Assembly (NCBI RefSeq): GCF_003353175.1
Contig: NZ_QHKS01000002.1
Span: forward strand, 124,001-188,000
DNA length: 64,000 nucleotides
Origin: Paraburkholderia lacunae
GTDB taxonomy: Bacteria > Pseudomonadota > Gammaproteobacteria > Burkholderiales > Burkholderiaceae
Direction: 5' to 3'
Part shown: positions 29,368-38,684 of the stretch, in pieces
Numbering within the stretch: position 1 is the first letter of the stretch
How the letters are laid out: the number at the start of each line of letters is the position of its first letter
Position numbers and translations under genes: made by a program
Notes under the pieces: model-generated
The model's input: the letters and a program-made list of their open reading frames with translations, nothing else
Databases searched by the model: none
Told to the model about the DNA's origin: nothing

Positions 29368-29862
29368 TCAAGTTGCGCTGTTCGCGAGGCTCGCACGCAC
29401 GCGATAGATCAGATTCGGGTTCTTCTCGACGATCGTCCAACTGGTCCATTGGCCGGCCGGCACCTTCAGGCCCGGATGGCTCGCGCTCACCTGACGCGGT
29501 TGCGGCGGCAGCTTGCAGCCGGTGTCGGTTTGTTGCGAGGTGTCTTCCTCGAAGGTTTCCTGTGCTTCGATCGACAGCGTGACCTCGTTCGCATCCGCTT
29601 GCAGCGGCGAAACCGTCAGCGTGCGCGCCAGATCGATGTTGCCGGCGGGCCGATCCTTGCAACCGACATTGTGCTGCACGATCTTGTGATGGGTGTCGGT
29701 GCGCGCCTGGCCGACGGTCGTGGTGCCCTCGAATGCGTCGATCTGCTGGCCGTCGCGCATTACCTGCAACTGCCATTGGACGACCTGCTGCGCCGGCCGT
29801 TGTTGCGCATGTGCAAGCAACGAAGTGCCGAGCAGCACGGCCACGATACTGGTTTTCCACAT
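29368..29862 (-). CDS. Secreted hypothetical protein
   Basis: The 164-residue product has a signal peptide (cleavage near LLAHA-QQ, residues about 18-20), so it is periplasmic or secreted. The mature part is polar and beta-rich, with two cysteines (in NVGCKDRP and DTGCKLPP) that could form a disulfide and a PNLIYRVRASL C-terminus. I do not recognise the family. It lies 58 bp upstream of the EEP gene on the same strand and may be co-transcribed. Confidence 0.78.
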   Translation of the reverse strand: MWKTSIVAVLLGTSLLAHAQQRPAQQVVQWQLQVMRDGQQIDAFEGTTTVGQARTDTHHKIVQHNVGCKDRPAGNIDLARTLTVSPLQADANEVTLSIEAQETFEEDTSQQTDTGCKLPPQPRQVSASHPGLKVPAGQWTSWTIVEKNPNLIYRVRASLANSAT

Positions 29863-30169
29863 AGAAAATTCTCCGGGGCACTGCGTCCGGGACGGCGACC
29901 GCTCGAGTAGTCAGACGGCCATCTTACGCCTGATGGACGGAACGCTTTTCTGACACTTCAAGGGGGACCGGGTTCAGCAACAATGAATTTCACATGGGGC
30001 TGCGAATCCCCCAAAGGGGGCTTGCGCGGCGTCGTGGAAAACAGCCCGTTGTTAGCAGCAGAGCCGCACGACTGCTGGCTTGCACGTGAATATGGCCTCG
30101 TTACACTGGACCTGAAAAGGGCGCCCGACAGGGTGCCGCTGCAGCAGGACCAGCCAGACGGGGTGAGCT
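29863..30169. other. Divergent promoter region with a C5/G5 hairpin
   Basis: This 307-bp space separates the secreted protein gene from the AAA ATPase gene. It holds a CCCCC-AAA-GGGGG hairpin (30008-30020). No coding frame is credible. Confidence 0.5.
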
Positions 30170-31147
30170 ATGACAACAGCAGTGGTCAAACAGGAAATCG
30201 CCGTGGCGTCTTTCAGTCAGGTGTACGACCTCGATCGGGTCGAAGCCGCGCTGAACGATCTCGGCGAAGGCGCGAACGAGGCGCTGCGCGCGACGTACGA
30301 AAAGATGCTGAAGACCGGCAACCTGCGCTTTTGCGTCAAGCCGAACCGGATGCCCTCGATCGACGATCTGATCGACGCGCTGCCCAACTTCTCCGAGCCG
30401 CTCGACGATATCCGCAAGCAGGTCGCCTTGTGCCTCGAGACCGAAGACCGGCTCGAACTGATGCCGATCCTGCTGCTGGGCGACCCGGGCATCGGCAAGA
30501 CGCATTTTGCGAAGCAGTTGGCGCGCCTGCTCGGCACCGCCTATCAATACGTCGCGATGAGCTCGTTGACGGCGGGGTGGATTCTGTCGGGCGCCTCGTC
30601 GCAGTGGAAGAACGCGAAGCCGGGCAAGGTGTTCGAGGCGCTGGTGAACGGCAGCTACGCGAACCCCGTGATTGCCGTCGACGAAATCGACAAGGCTACG
30701 GGAGATTCGCAATATGATCCGCTCGGCGCGCTCTATGCGCTGCTCGAGCACGACACGGCGCAAGCCTTCATCGACGAATTCGCCGAGATTCCGATCAATG
30801 CGGGCCACGTGATCTGGATCGCGACGGCGAATGACGAGCGTTCGATTCCCGAGCCGATCCTGAACCGGATGAACGTGTACGAGATTCCGCCGCCCGACCA
30901 GGACGGGGCGCGCCGCATCGCGCAGTCGATCTACGACGAAATTCGCTCGACGCACGCCTGGGGCTTGCGTTTTCCCGCCGAGCTGGGCGACGCCGCGCTC
31001 GATGCGCTGAAGCGGGCATCACCGCGTGAAATGCGGCGCGCGATTCTCAATGGCTTTGGCGCGGCGCGCATCGGCGGACGCGACCGGATTGAAGCCCGCG
31101 ACATTCGACTGGACCACGGAAATCGCCGAAAACCGATTGGTTTTTGA
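30170..31147 (+). CDS. AAA+ ATPase with Lon-like core
   Basis: The 325-residue protein is a single AAA+ module: Walker A GDPGIGKTHFAK (about residues 104-115), Walker B NPVIAVDEIDKA, sensor 1 VIWIATAND and an arginine-rich ILNRMNVYEIPPP. The region resembles the ATPase part of Lon but the protease domain is absent. Family members of this size in Burkholderia are annotated only as AAA ATPases, so the partner and role are unknown. An intrinsic terminator follows. Confidence 0.88.
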   Translation: MTTAVVKQEIAVASFSQVYDLDRVEAALNDLGEGANEALRATYEKMLKTGNLRFCVKPNRMPSIDDLIDALPNFSEPLDDIRKQVALCLETEDRLELMPILLLGDPGIGKTHFAKQLARLLGTAYQYVAMSSLTAGWILSGASSQWKNAKPGKVFEALVNGSYANPVIAVDEIDKATGDSQYDPLGALYALLEHDTAQAFIDEFAEIPINAGHVIWIATANDERSIPEPILNRMNVYEIPPPDQDGARRIAQSIYDEIRSTHAWGLRFPAELGDAALDALKRASPREMRRAILNGFGAARIGGRDRIEARDIRLDHGNRRKPIGF

Positions 31148-31183
31148 TGTTTTTTGAGGTTTTTTGACCTATTTCAGGCATCC

Positions 31184-31206
31184 AGGCTGCCTTCGGGCGG
31201 CCTTTT
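31184..31206 (+). terminator. Intrinsic terminator after the AAA ATPase gene
   Basis: AGGCTGCC (31184-31191) pairs with GGCGGCCT (31196-31203), with one G-T pair, across a TTCG tetraloop and is followed by TTTT. It lies 37 bp after the stop. Confidence 0.88.
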
Positions 31207-31463
31207 ATTGCCTCCATTCACGGCATCCATACCTGAACCAGGGTGAATGTCGCGGCAATTGTTTCTAATTGCGCGATGATGCCGATGCGCGCAAGCGGCT
31301 GGCCGACGTGGCGGACGCGTCGCGTCAACGCGCCGACCCGCGGAGCCGGGCGCGAGCGGTGCGGCGCGCCCATCGCGAGCATGAAGAATCGAGCGCGGCG
31401 ACCGCGGACGGCGTACACTGATTCTGTCCGGCCCACCTATACAACAAGACCCGCTCAAGACCG

Positions 31464-31500
31464 AATGCCCGCAGCCGTTTTCGCCTGCGGGCATTTGTGT
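31464..31500 (+). terminator. Isolated terminator-like hairpin upstream of the oxidase gene
   Basis: AATGCCCGCA (31464-31473) and TGCGGGCATT (31486-31495) form a perfect 10-bp stem with a 12-base loop, followed by TGTGT. A TACACT element lies at about 31415, so a short transcript of roughly 70 bases could start and stop here. It could also be an attenuator in the leader of the next gene. Confidence 0.5.
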
Positions 31501-31641
31501 CTGTGCAGCGTCGTGCAAATTTGAGGTGTAGGCAGGTGCATTCGACAGCGAGCGGTGTGCGGCACTCGGTAGCCGCATCCCGTCTTCATCTTTATCGGGT
31601 GAACGAGGCAGCGCGCGGTGGAGTCGGCCGCGTCAAGGGAT

Positions 31642-32748
31642 ATGGATCAAATCGAATGTGTGGTGATCGGCGCGGGCGTGATCGGCCTCGCCGTGGCGCG
31701 TGCCCTGGCGGCGCGCGGGCGCGAAGTGATCGTGCTGGAAGCGGCCGAAGCGATCGGCGTGGGCACCAGCTCGCGCAATAGCGAAGTGATTCACGCGGGG
31801 ATCTACTACCCGCGTGGCTCGCTGAAAGCGGCGTTGTGCGTGCGCGGCCGCGAGATGCTGTACGACTATTGCGCCGAGCACAACGTGCCGCATTCCCGCT
31901 GCGGCAAGCTGCTGGTCGCGACCTCGCGCAATCAGATTCCGCAGCTTGAAAGCATCATGGCGAAGGGCCGCGAGAATGGTGTGCTCGACCTGATGCGAAT
32001 CACCGGCGACCAGGCGCAGGCGCTCGAGCCGGCGCTCGAGTGTGTCGAGGCGGTGTTTTCGCCGCAGACCGGCATTGTGGATAGTCATCAGCTGATGCTG
32101 GCGATTCAGGGCGACGCGCAACGCAACGGCGCCGTGTGCGTGTTCCACGCGCCGGTCGAAGCGATCGAGGCGAGCAACGGCCGCTTCGTCGTCAAGGTGG
32201 GCGGCGCTGCGCCGACCACCATCAGTGCCGCCTGCGTCATCAACAGCGCCGGTTTGCACGCGAACGCGCTGGCCCGCAAGATTCGCGGACTCGATGCGCG
32301 CCATGTGCCGCCGCTCTATCTCGCACGCGGTAATTACTTCAGCATCTCGGGGCGCGCACCGTTCAGCCGTCTGATCTACCCCATGCCGAACGAAGCCGGC
32401 CTGGGCGTGCATCTGACGATCGACCTCGGCGGGCAGGCGCGTTTCGGTCCCGACGTCGAATGGGTCGATGCGATCAATTACGATGTCGATCCGCACCGCG
32501 CGGAGTCGTTCTACGCGGCGATCCGCGCATACTGGCCCGCGCTGCCGGACGGCGCGTTGCAACCGGCTTATGCGGGAATCCGTCCGAAGCTGTCCGGCCC
32601 TGGTGAGCCGGCCGCGGACTTCGTGATCCAGGGGCCGGCCGCGCATGGCGTACGCGGGCTCGTCAACCTGTTCGGCATTGAGTCGCCAGGGTTGACGGCG
32701 TCGCTGGCGATTGCGCAGCGCGTCTGCGAACTGAGCGGCCGCGCGTGA
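31642..32748 (+). CDS. FAD-dependent oxidoreductase, L-2-hydroxyglutarate oxidase-like
   Basis: The 368-residue protein starts with a Rossmann FAD motif ([17 protein letters not shown]) and has the family-specific [17 protein letters not shown] and [11 protein letters not shown] segments of the LhgO/L2HGDH branch of DAAO-type oxidases. The C-terminus has [19 protein letters not shown]. It probably oxidises a 2-hydroxy acid. GTG 31618, with GAGG 9 bases upstream, is an alternative start that adds 8 residues. No glutarate pathway genes are adjacent. Confidence 0.88.
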   Translation: MDQIECVVIGAGVIGLAVARALAARGREVIVLEAAEAIGVGTSSRNSEVIHAGIYYPRGSLKAALCVRGREMLYDYCAEHNVPHSRCGKLLVATSRNQIPQLESIMAKGRENGVLDLMRITGDQAQALEPALECVEAVFSPQTGIVDSHQLMLAIQGDAQRNGAVCVFHAPVEAIEASNGRFVVKVGGAAPTTISAACVINSAGLHANALARKIRGLDARHVPPLYLARGNYFSISGRAPFSRLIYPMPNEAGLGVHLTIDLGGQARFGPDVEWVDAINYDVDPHRAESFYAAIRAYWPALPDGALQPAYAGIRPKLSGPGEPAADFVIQGPAAHGVRGLVNLFGIESPGLTASLAIAQRVCELSGRA

Positions 32749-32759
32749 TAGCTGGCCAG

Positions 32760-32837
32760 CCGAGTTTGGCGCGGAAGCCGGTCACTCGGGCTTGCCGCCC
32801 GAGCTTGGCGCGGAAGTCGTCCACCCGAGCTTGCCGC
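32760..32837. repeat. Two 39-bp tandem repeats
   Basis: Copies 32760-32798 and 32799-32837 differ at only a few positions. Both begin CCGAG(T/C)TTGGCGCGGAAG and end GCTTGCCGC or close to it. A third copy begins (CCGAGCC) and breaks into a hairpin CCCGAG-ccggccc-TTCGGG followed by TTTT (32837-32859), which could terminate the oxidase transcript. Transcribed in the minus direction the unit would read as a 13-residue repeat, but there is no supported gene. Confidence 0.85.
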
Positions 32838-33039
32838 CCGAGCCGGCCCTTCGGGTTTTCATCAGGCATTTGCATCCCGCATGCCGAACCGGCACGCGGC
32901 GCTCGATAACCGGGCGCGCGCAGTACTAATTCGGTTATCTCCATCATTTGAGCCGTCACGCGCGGCGGCTTCATTGTTATCCTTGGGGACCGCTGTCATC
33001 AGAACGGCGATCAGTTGAATATAAATGGAGTGAGTCCCC

Positions 33040-33351
33040 ATGAAACCGTCCCGTCGTACGTTTTTGATCACCAGCATTGGTGTTGCATCCAGCTTCGCAC
33101 TGTCGCGCCAGGCTTTCGCTGACGCGCCGAAGGTCGCTGAATCCGATCCGACCGCACAGGCGCTCGGCTACAAGGCAGATGCCAGCAAAGTCGACAAGGC
33201 CAAGTTCGCGAAGTACGCGCCGGGCCAGGAATGCGGCAACTGCAGCTTCTATCAAGGCAAGCCCACCGACGCCTACGCCGGTTGCCCGATGTTCGCCGGC
33301 AAGCAGGTCGCGGCCAAGGGTTGGTGCAGCGCATATAACAAGAAGGCCTGA
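33040..33351 (+). CDS. High-potential iron-sulfur protein (HiPIP)
   Basis: The 103-residue precursor has a Tat-type signal (SRRTFL at residues 4-9, then a hydrophobic stretch to QAFA-DA). The mature protein has the four-cysteine HiPIP pattern CxxC...C...C (ECGNCSFYQ, AGCPMFAG, KGWCSAY) that binds one [4Fe-4S] cluster in the 3+/2+ couple. It is a periplasmic soluble electron carrier. It stands alone with its own terminator. Confidence 0.95.
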   Translation: MKPSRRTFLITSIGVASSFALSRQAFADAPKVAESDPTAQALGYKADASKVDKAKFAKYAPGQECGNCSFYQGKPTDAYAGCPMFAGKQVAAKGWCSAYNKKA

Positions 33352-33444
33352 TAGCGTCCGGGGCGCGTGCACGTTAAGCGTCGCGGTAAGTGCGCCGCAA
33401 CACGCAGGCGCATGATTGAAGTTCGGATTGAAGTTCGATCATCG

Positions 33445-33480
33445 AGGCGTCTGTCGCAACCCGCGACAGGCGCCTTTTTC
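33445..33480 (+). terminator. Intrinsic terminator of the HiPIP gene
   Basis: The arm 33445-33457, ending CTGTCGC, pairs with 33463-33475, starting GCGACAG, over 13 bp with one G-T pair and is followed by TTTTT. Confidence 0.92.
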
Positions 33481-33601
33481 TTGCTTGAAAACAGCTTGCG
33501 CGCTCTTTACACTCCAATGCGATTGTGTGGGCGAGCAGAATTTTCCTCTCGTACGCACCCGCGAGGCACCACGGGACACTTTTCGCAGGCTGGAGATCCG
33601 A

Positions 33602-34894
33602 ATGGCACCAGCGTCAAGGAGCCTCAATACACGGGCAGTCGCGGCGGCCGTGATCGGCAATGCGCTCGAGTGGTACGACTTCACCGTGTTCGGTTTCATG
33701 ACGGTGGTGATCGCTCAGCTGTTCTTCCCGGTGGGTAACGAATATTCATCGCTGCTGCTCACCACGGCGACCTTCGGCGTCGCGTTCTTCATGCGGCCGG
33801 TCGGCGGCATCGTACTTGGACTCTATGCGGATCGCGCGGGACGCAAAGCGGCGTTGTCGCTCGTCATCGCGCTGATGACGCTCGGCATTCTGCTGCTGGC
33901 GATCGCGCCGCCGTATTCGGCCATCGGCATCGGCGCGCCTTTGATGATCGTGCTTGGACGTCTGCTGCAAGGCTTTTCCGCCGGCGGCGAATTCGGCAGT
34001 TCGACGGCGTTGCTGATCGAAGCCGCGCCGTTCTCGAAACGCGGCTTCTACGGCAGCTGGCAGATGGCGAGCCAGGCGGCGGCGCTGCTGCTCGGCGCGG
34101 TGGTGGGCGCTTTGATTACACGCGGCTTGCCGCCGGATACGCTGAAATCCTGGGGCTGGCGCGTACCGTTCATTCTCGGCTTGATCATCGGGCCGATCGG
34201 TTTCTACATCCGCCGGAATCTCGCCGATTCGGAAGCATTTCTGCATGCGCAAAAAACCGCGCGCCGCGCGACGCTGCGCGAAGCGTTCAGCAGTCATAGC
34301 CGCGAGATTCTGTGCGGACTCGGCGCGGTGATCGCGCTCACCGTGACGATCTACGTGCTGATCAGCTACCTGCCAACTTTCGCGGTCAAGCAACTGAAGC
34401 TGCCTTACGCGCAGTCTTTTTACGCGGTGATCGTCGGCAACCTGCTGTTGACCGTGCTTTCGCCGCTCACCGGCGCATGGTCCGACAGGATCGGGCGCAA
34501 GGGGCTTTCGCTGTGGTCGCTGGTGCTGACGCTCGTGATCATCTACCCGCTGTTCGCGTGGCTCGCGGCGGAGCCGACCTTGTCGAAACTGATTCTCGTG
34601 CAGGCGCTTCTGTCGATCACGCTGTCCGGCTATTACGGTCCGTTCGGCGCGTTGATCGCCGAACTGTTTCCGGCGAACGTACGCTCGATTGGCTTATCGC
34701 TCGCGTACAACATCGCGGTGATGCTGTTCGGCGGCTTTGGGCCTTTCATTGTGACGTGGCTCATCAACACAACCGGTTCGCCGCTCGCACCGACTTACTA
34801 CGTGATGGGCGGCCTGGCGCTCTCGATCGTCGCAGTGGCCTGCATCCCCGGCAAGCGCCACGCAGATCTCGACGCGCGTCGCAAGCCTGCCTGA
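33602..34894 (+). CDS. MFS transporter, metabolite:H+ symporter (MHS) family
   Basis: The 430-residue protein has 12 predicted helices. It has the MHS start signature VIGNALEWYDFTVFGF (residues about 16-31), the loop 2-3 motif LYADRAGRKAALS and GRLLQGFSAGGEFGSSTALL. Relatives carry citrate, shikimate, proline/betaine or aromatic acids; the substrate cannot be read from sequence. The start at 33602 follows a GGAG site. The amidase gene ends 24 bp away, convergently. Confidence 0.92.
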   Translation: MAPASRSLNTRAVAAAVIGNALEWYDFTVFGFMTVVIAQLFFPVGNEYSSLLLTTATFGVAFFMRPVGGIVLGLYADRAGRKAALSLVIALMTLGILLLAIAPPYSAIGIGAPLMIVLGRLLQGFSAGGEFGSSTALLIEAAPFSKRGFYGSWQMASQAAALLLGAVVGALITRGLPPDTLKSWGWRVPFILGLIIGPIGFYIRRNLADSEAFLHAQKTARRATLREAFSSHSREILCGLGAVIALTVTIYVLISYLPTFAVKQLKLPYAQSFYAVIVGNLLLTVLSPLTGAWSDRIGRKGLSLWSLVLTLVIIYPLFAWLAAEPTLSKLILVQALLSITLSGYYGPFGALIAELFPANVRSIGLSLAYNIAVMLFGGFGPFIVTWLINTTGSPLAPTYYVMGGLALSIVAVACIPGKRHADLDARRKPA

Positions 34895-34918
34895 ACGGAT
34901 CTTTAAGCAGCGGCTTTC

Positions 34919-36448
34919 CTAGCTGCGCGCCTGCAGCAACGGCGGCCGCCTGTCGAACCACGGCCGTGCCGCTTCGAGTTGCGCGGCAAGGCGCAGCAGG
35001 GTTGCTTCGCCGCCGTCGCGCGCGGCGAACTGCACGCCGACCGGCAGTCCGCGCGCATTCCAGTAAAGCGGCATCGACATCGCCGGCTGGCCGCTGAGAT
35101 TGAACACTTCCGTGCAGCCGGCCCACGCGAATGCTTTGTTCGACGCTTCGGTAAGCATCTTCTTCATCAACGGTTCGAGCGGCATCGCGGTGATGGCGCG
35201 CATCTGCATGCGTTCCACGGCGGTGGGCTGCATTTCGCCGATCTTGATCGGCGCGGCGGCGAGCGTCGCGCACAGAATCACGTCGTAGCGGCTCAGCAGA
35301 CCGGTGAGCCGCTCGGTGATGCGGCGCTGTTCTTCTAGCGCGGCGGGCAGACCGCGTTCACCTAGCTTGCGGCCGACGTGCGCCATCGCCCACGTCGAAA
35401 TTTCGAATTCCGTGCGCAGCGGTTTACGGCCGGTGATGCGATCGGCATTGAGCACCATGTCTTCGGCGGTGACCGACCAGATCGTCAGGAACGCATGCCG
35501 GACTGCTGCGAAATCGATGCCGAGCGAGACCGGCTCGATGTTATGACCCAGCGAGCTCGCGAGTTGCGCAGCGTCCGCGAGTGCGGCGCGCGCGTCGGCG
35601 GATAACGATGGCGCGAGCATCGGTTCGGTGACGTACGCGATGTTCAGCGGCTTGCATGGCTCGCGCGCGGCGCTCAGGAAGGTGCCCGGCGCGCCGGCCG
35701 GCCGATCCGCGTTGCCGCCGAGCAAATCGAGCAGCAATGCGCTGTCGCGCACGCTGCGCGATACCGCATGGTCGATGCCGAGCTCGCCGGCGGCGGCACT
35801 CGGGCTCGCACCCGGCACACGTCCGCGCGAGGGTTTGAGGCCGAACAGTCCGCAGCACGAAGCGGGAATCCGGATCGAACCGCCGCCGTCGGACGCATGC
35901 GCGAGCGGCACGATGCCCGCGGCGACCGCCGCTGCCGCGCCGCCGCTGGAGCCGCCCGGCGTGTGGTCGAGATTCCACGGATTGCGGCACGCGCCGAACA
36001 GTTCGGGCTCCGTATAAGGCATCTGACCGAGTTCGGACGTGCTGGTCTTGGCGAAGATGTTGAGACCGGCCGCCTTGGCAAGCGCGACGACCGGCGCGTC
36101 CTCGGCGGGAATGAAGTGGCGATAGTGACGGCTGCCCATCGCCATGCGCAGCCCGGCGACCGGTGCGCCCAGATCCTTGATCAGAAACGGCACGCCTGCC
36201 AGCGCGCCGTGCCCGACTCCGTCGGCCCTGCTATCCGCGCTATGCGCGCCATTCGCCCTGTTCGCGTCGTCGCGCGATGCACGTTGACGCGCCGCGTCGT
36301 AGTCCTTCAGGACAATCGCATTGATCGCGGGATTGACGGCCTCGGTGCGTGAGATCGCGATATCCAGCAATTCACGCGCGCTTGCTTCGCCGGTGCGAAC
36401 CAGTTCGGCGAGGCCGATGGCGTCATAGGCGAGATAGTCTGAATGCAC
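34919..36448 (-). CDS. Amidase signature family enzyme
   Basis: The 509-residue hydrolase has the amidase-signature Ser-cisSer-Lys triad: lysine in [12 protein letters not shown], and serines in [14 protein letters not shown] and [11 protein letters not shown]. It resembles AtzF/GatA-type amidases but lacks the GatB/C partners, so it is a stand-alone amidase of unknown substrate. An insertion around residue 70 ([12 protein letters not shown]) is low-complexity. There is no signal peptide. Confidence 0.92.
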   Translation of the reverse strand: MHSDYLAYDAIGLAELVRTGEASARELLDIAISRTEAVNPAINAIVLKDYDAARQRASRDDANRANGAHSADSRADGVGHGALAGVPFLIKDLGAPVAGLRMAMGSRHYRHFIPAEDAPVVALAKAAGLNIFAKTSTSELGQMPYTEPELFGACRNPWNLDHTPGGSSGGAAAAVAAGIVPLAHASDGGGSIRIPASCCGLFGLKPSRGRVPGASPSAAAGELGIDHAVSRSVRDSALLLDLLGGNADRPAGAPGTFLSAAREPCKPLNIAYVTEPMLAPSLSADARAALADAAQLASSLGHNIEPVSLGIDFAAVRHAFLTIWSVTAEDMVLNADRITGRKPLRTEFEISTWAMAHVGRKLGERGLPAALEEQRRITERLTGLLSRYDVILCATLAAAPIKIGEMQPTAVERMQMRAITAMPLEPLMKKMLTEASNKAFAWAGCTEVFNLSGQPAMSMPLYWNARGLPVGVQFAARDGGEATLLRLAAQLEAARPWFDRRPPLLQARS

Positions 36449-36591
36449 GGCGGATGAGCCCTCGCTATCGAGTGTCGGAACCTGCCGGTTGCAGGGAGGC
36501 GTGATAAACCAGCTGCGCTGGACGTCCCGTGGCCCGGTTCATACACAGGCATCGGAGAAGACGGCGCGCCGGATGCCCGCCTTCTTTCGAG

Positions 36592-37290
36592 TTACAGACG
36601 TTCGCCGAGGAAGGTCAGCGTGCGGCCGTGCGCCAGCGCTGCCGCATGCTGGTTGTACGACGCGCGGTCCGTACAGTTGAAGCCGTGATCGGCGTTCGGA
36701 TAGATGTTGAATTCCGCATCCGTGCGGCCCGCGAAGCGCTCCTGGATCTCGCCCACCGCCGACAGCGGAATATGCGCGTCGAGTTCGCCGTAGTGGAATT
36801 GCATCGGCACTTTGATCTTCGCGGCGTGCTCGAGCTTGTTCTGGATGCCGCCGCCGTAATAGGCGACCGCACCGTCGAGCGAGCCTTGCGCTGCCGCCAG
36901 ATAGGCGAGCTGGCCGCCGAAGCAGAAACCGATCGCGGCGATCTTGCCGGTTACGTCCGGCATCGCGCGCAGCGCCGCGGCGGCCACGCCGATATCCGCG
37001 ACCGCCAGGTCGACGTTGGTCTTCTGCATCAACTCGATGCCCTTGTTGCGGTCGGCGCCCTCATAAGTCAGTTCGACGCGCGGCTGCGTGCGCCAGAAGA
37101 TGTCCGGGGCGAGTGCGATGTAGCCGTCTTGGGCATACTGATCCGCGACCGAGCGGATGTGGCTGTTCACGCCGAAGATCTCCTGGATGATGATGACGGC
37201 CGGTCCCTTGCCGCCCTTGGGCAGCGCCAGATAGCCGCCGAAGCTGTCGTTGCCGGCGGGGATATCGATCCATCGGGAAGTCGTGCTCAT
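36592..37290 (-). CDS. Dienelactone hydrolase family protein
   Basis: The 232-residue alpha/beta hydrolase has the DLH nucleophile elbow IGFCFGG with cysteine, the oxyanion IIIQEIFGVNSHIR and histidine in NADHGFNC; an aspartate lies in GELDAHIPLS. The family acts on carboxymethylenebutenolide or other lactones. The ATG at 37290 is preceded by GGAG; a longer open frame adds 8 unlikely residues. No catechol pathway genes are nearby. Confidence 0.92.
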   Translation of the reverse strand: MSTTSRWIDIPAGNDSFGGYLALPKGGKGPAVIIIQEIFGVNSHIRSVADQYAQDGYIALAPDIFWRTQPRVELTYEGADRNKGIELMQKTNVDLAVADIGVAAAALRAMPDVTGKIAAIGFCFGGQLAYLAAAQGSLDGAVAYYGGGIQNKLEHAAKIKVPMQFHYGELDAHIPLSAVGEIQERFAGRTDAEFNIYPNADHGFNCTDRASYNQHAAALAHGRTLTFLGERL

Positions 37291-37492
37291 GTTGCTCTCC
37301 ATTGACCTGCGCACCGCTCGCTGTGCGAGGCCGGTCTGATTGAATGCCCAAGGCCCGAGTGCCTGAAGCGGGCGCTCAGTTTGCCATCAAAAGAAACGCC
37401 GTGCAGCGAGGCTCCAGCGAGCCTGACAGCGAGCCACGCAGCGTGGCAATCTCGTAAGACGATTGAAACGTTCTCGATAATTCATTGTTCCG

Positions 37493-38227
37493 TTGCAGCG
37501 CGAATTGCGCGTGCCGGTGGTTAGCTTCACGTTCGGGCTGCTCTCCAACGACGACGTCGCGCGTTTGCACGCAGCGGGTCTATATGTAATAGGTACCGCG
37601 ACGCATGTCGCCGAAGGGCTGGCATGGCGCGACGCAGGGGCCGACGCGATCGTCGCGCAAGGCGCGGAAGCCGGCGGGCATCGCGGCACCTTCATCGGCG
37701 CATTCGATGAAGCGCTGATCGGCACCATGGCGCTCGTGCCGCAACTCGCCGATGCGACCGGCCTGCCGGTGCTGGCGGCGGGCGGCATCATGGACGGACG
37801 CGGCGTGGCCGCCGCGCTGGCACTGGGCGCTCGGGCGGCGATGATGGGCAGCGCGTTCATCACCTGTGCGGAGAGTGCGATCTCGCCTGCATGGAAGGAC
37901 CGGTTGCGCTCGATGCCCGACACCGCGACTAGCGTTACGCGCGCCATCACCGGCCGTCATGCACGCGGCATACGCAATCCGCTGATGCTGCGCTTGTCCG
38001 AAGCAGCGCAAAAGATCGCGCCTTATCCGGTGCAAAACGCCTTGACTCAGGAATTGCGTCAAACCGCGAGCCGTGCGGGAAACGGCGACTATCTATCTCT
38101 CTGGTCGGGCCAGGGTGCGCATCTAGGCCGCAAGCGCCGCGAGGGTCTCGGCGCCGCGGAACTGGTTGCGCAACTCGATCAGGAATGGCGTGCGGCGGTG
38201 GCGCGGATCGCTTCGCTCGAGCGTTGA
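37493..38227 (+). pseudogene. 5'-truncated nitronate monooxygenase
   Basis: The 244 residues match the C-terminal two thirds of a nitronate monooxygenase (2-nitropropane dioxygenase): [36 protein letters not shown] and MGSAFITCAES, which hold the FMN and a catalytic histidine region. Intact enzymes are about 350 residues; the first ~100 residues with the N-terminal barrel strands are missing. An in-frame TAA at 37478 precedes the fragment, and only a TTG is available as start, without a ribosome-binding site. The last residues are normal. It is almost certainly a decayed gene rather than a short form. Confidence 0.82.
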
Positions 38228-38684
38228 TACAGCGCGGTGCAGGTGCGCCTCGTCCATGCTTCGTAAGTGTCTCTCGCGCGTGCCCGCAATGCGCCTGCTT
38301 TTTACGCACAATGACTATTCGAAACATTAACGGTTTAACACGCTAAAACCTTTAGGCGGTGCCGTCAGACGAACCCCTCACATAGCGGAAACCCGCATGG
38401 GTTGGCGCTTTCCAGCCGGTCTGCCGCGTCGCGACGGGTGCCTGTTGGATAAACGCTATTAGTGTTCATCCCACTTTCTCAAAAAAGTCCCACAAATTAA
38501 TTTGATAGCCTACACTTGCGCGCAAGTACGGTTTGCCGCCTGCCACAAACAGGTTGGCGGACGTGCTGGCCAAGTGCATGAACGATGCAACCGGCGTGGT
38601 CGTCCACGGGACTGAGCGACACGTGTAGGGACGCGGGGGCACAGGGCGATTACGTTGTTTTTGGGACCGAAACTGGAGACTTAC
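38228..38684. other. Leader and promoter region of the binding-protein gene
   Basis: This 457-bp space holds no gene. AT-rich sequence with TTGATAGCC and TACACTTGC elements near 38499-38520 is a plausible promoter. A long minus-strand open frame that enters this area is a shadow of the binding-protein gene. Confidence 0.5.

Noticed and set aside
32663..32974. A minus-strand open frame with a 13-residue repeat (KLGRQARV..FRA)
   Set aside because: It is created by the 39-bp tandem repeat; no ribosome-binding site and no coding features outside the repeat.
37493..38227. A short but functional nitronate monooxygenase
   Set aside because: The N-terminal barrel strands that build the FMN pocket are absent and only a TTG without a ribosome-binding site is available.
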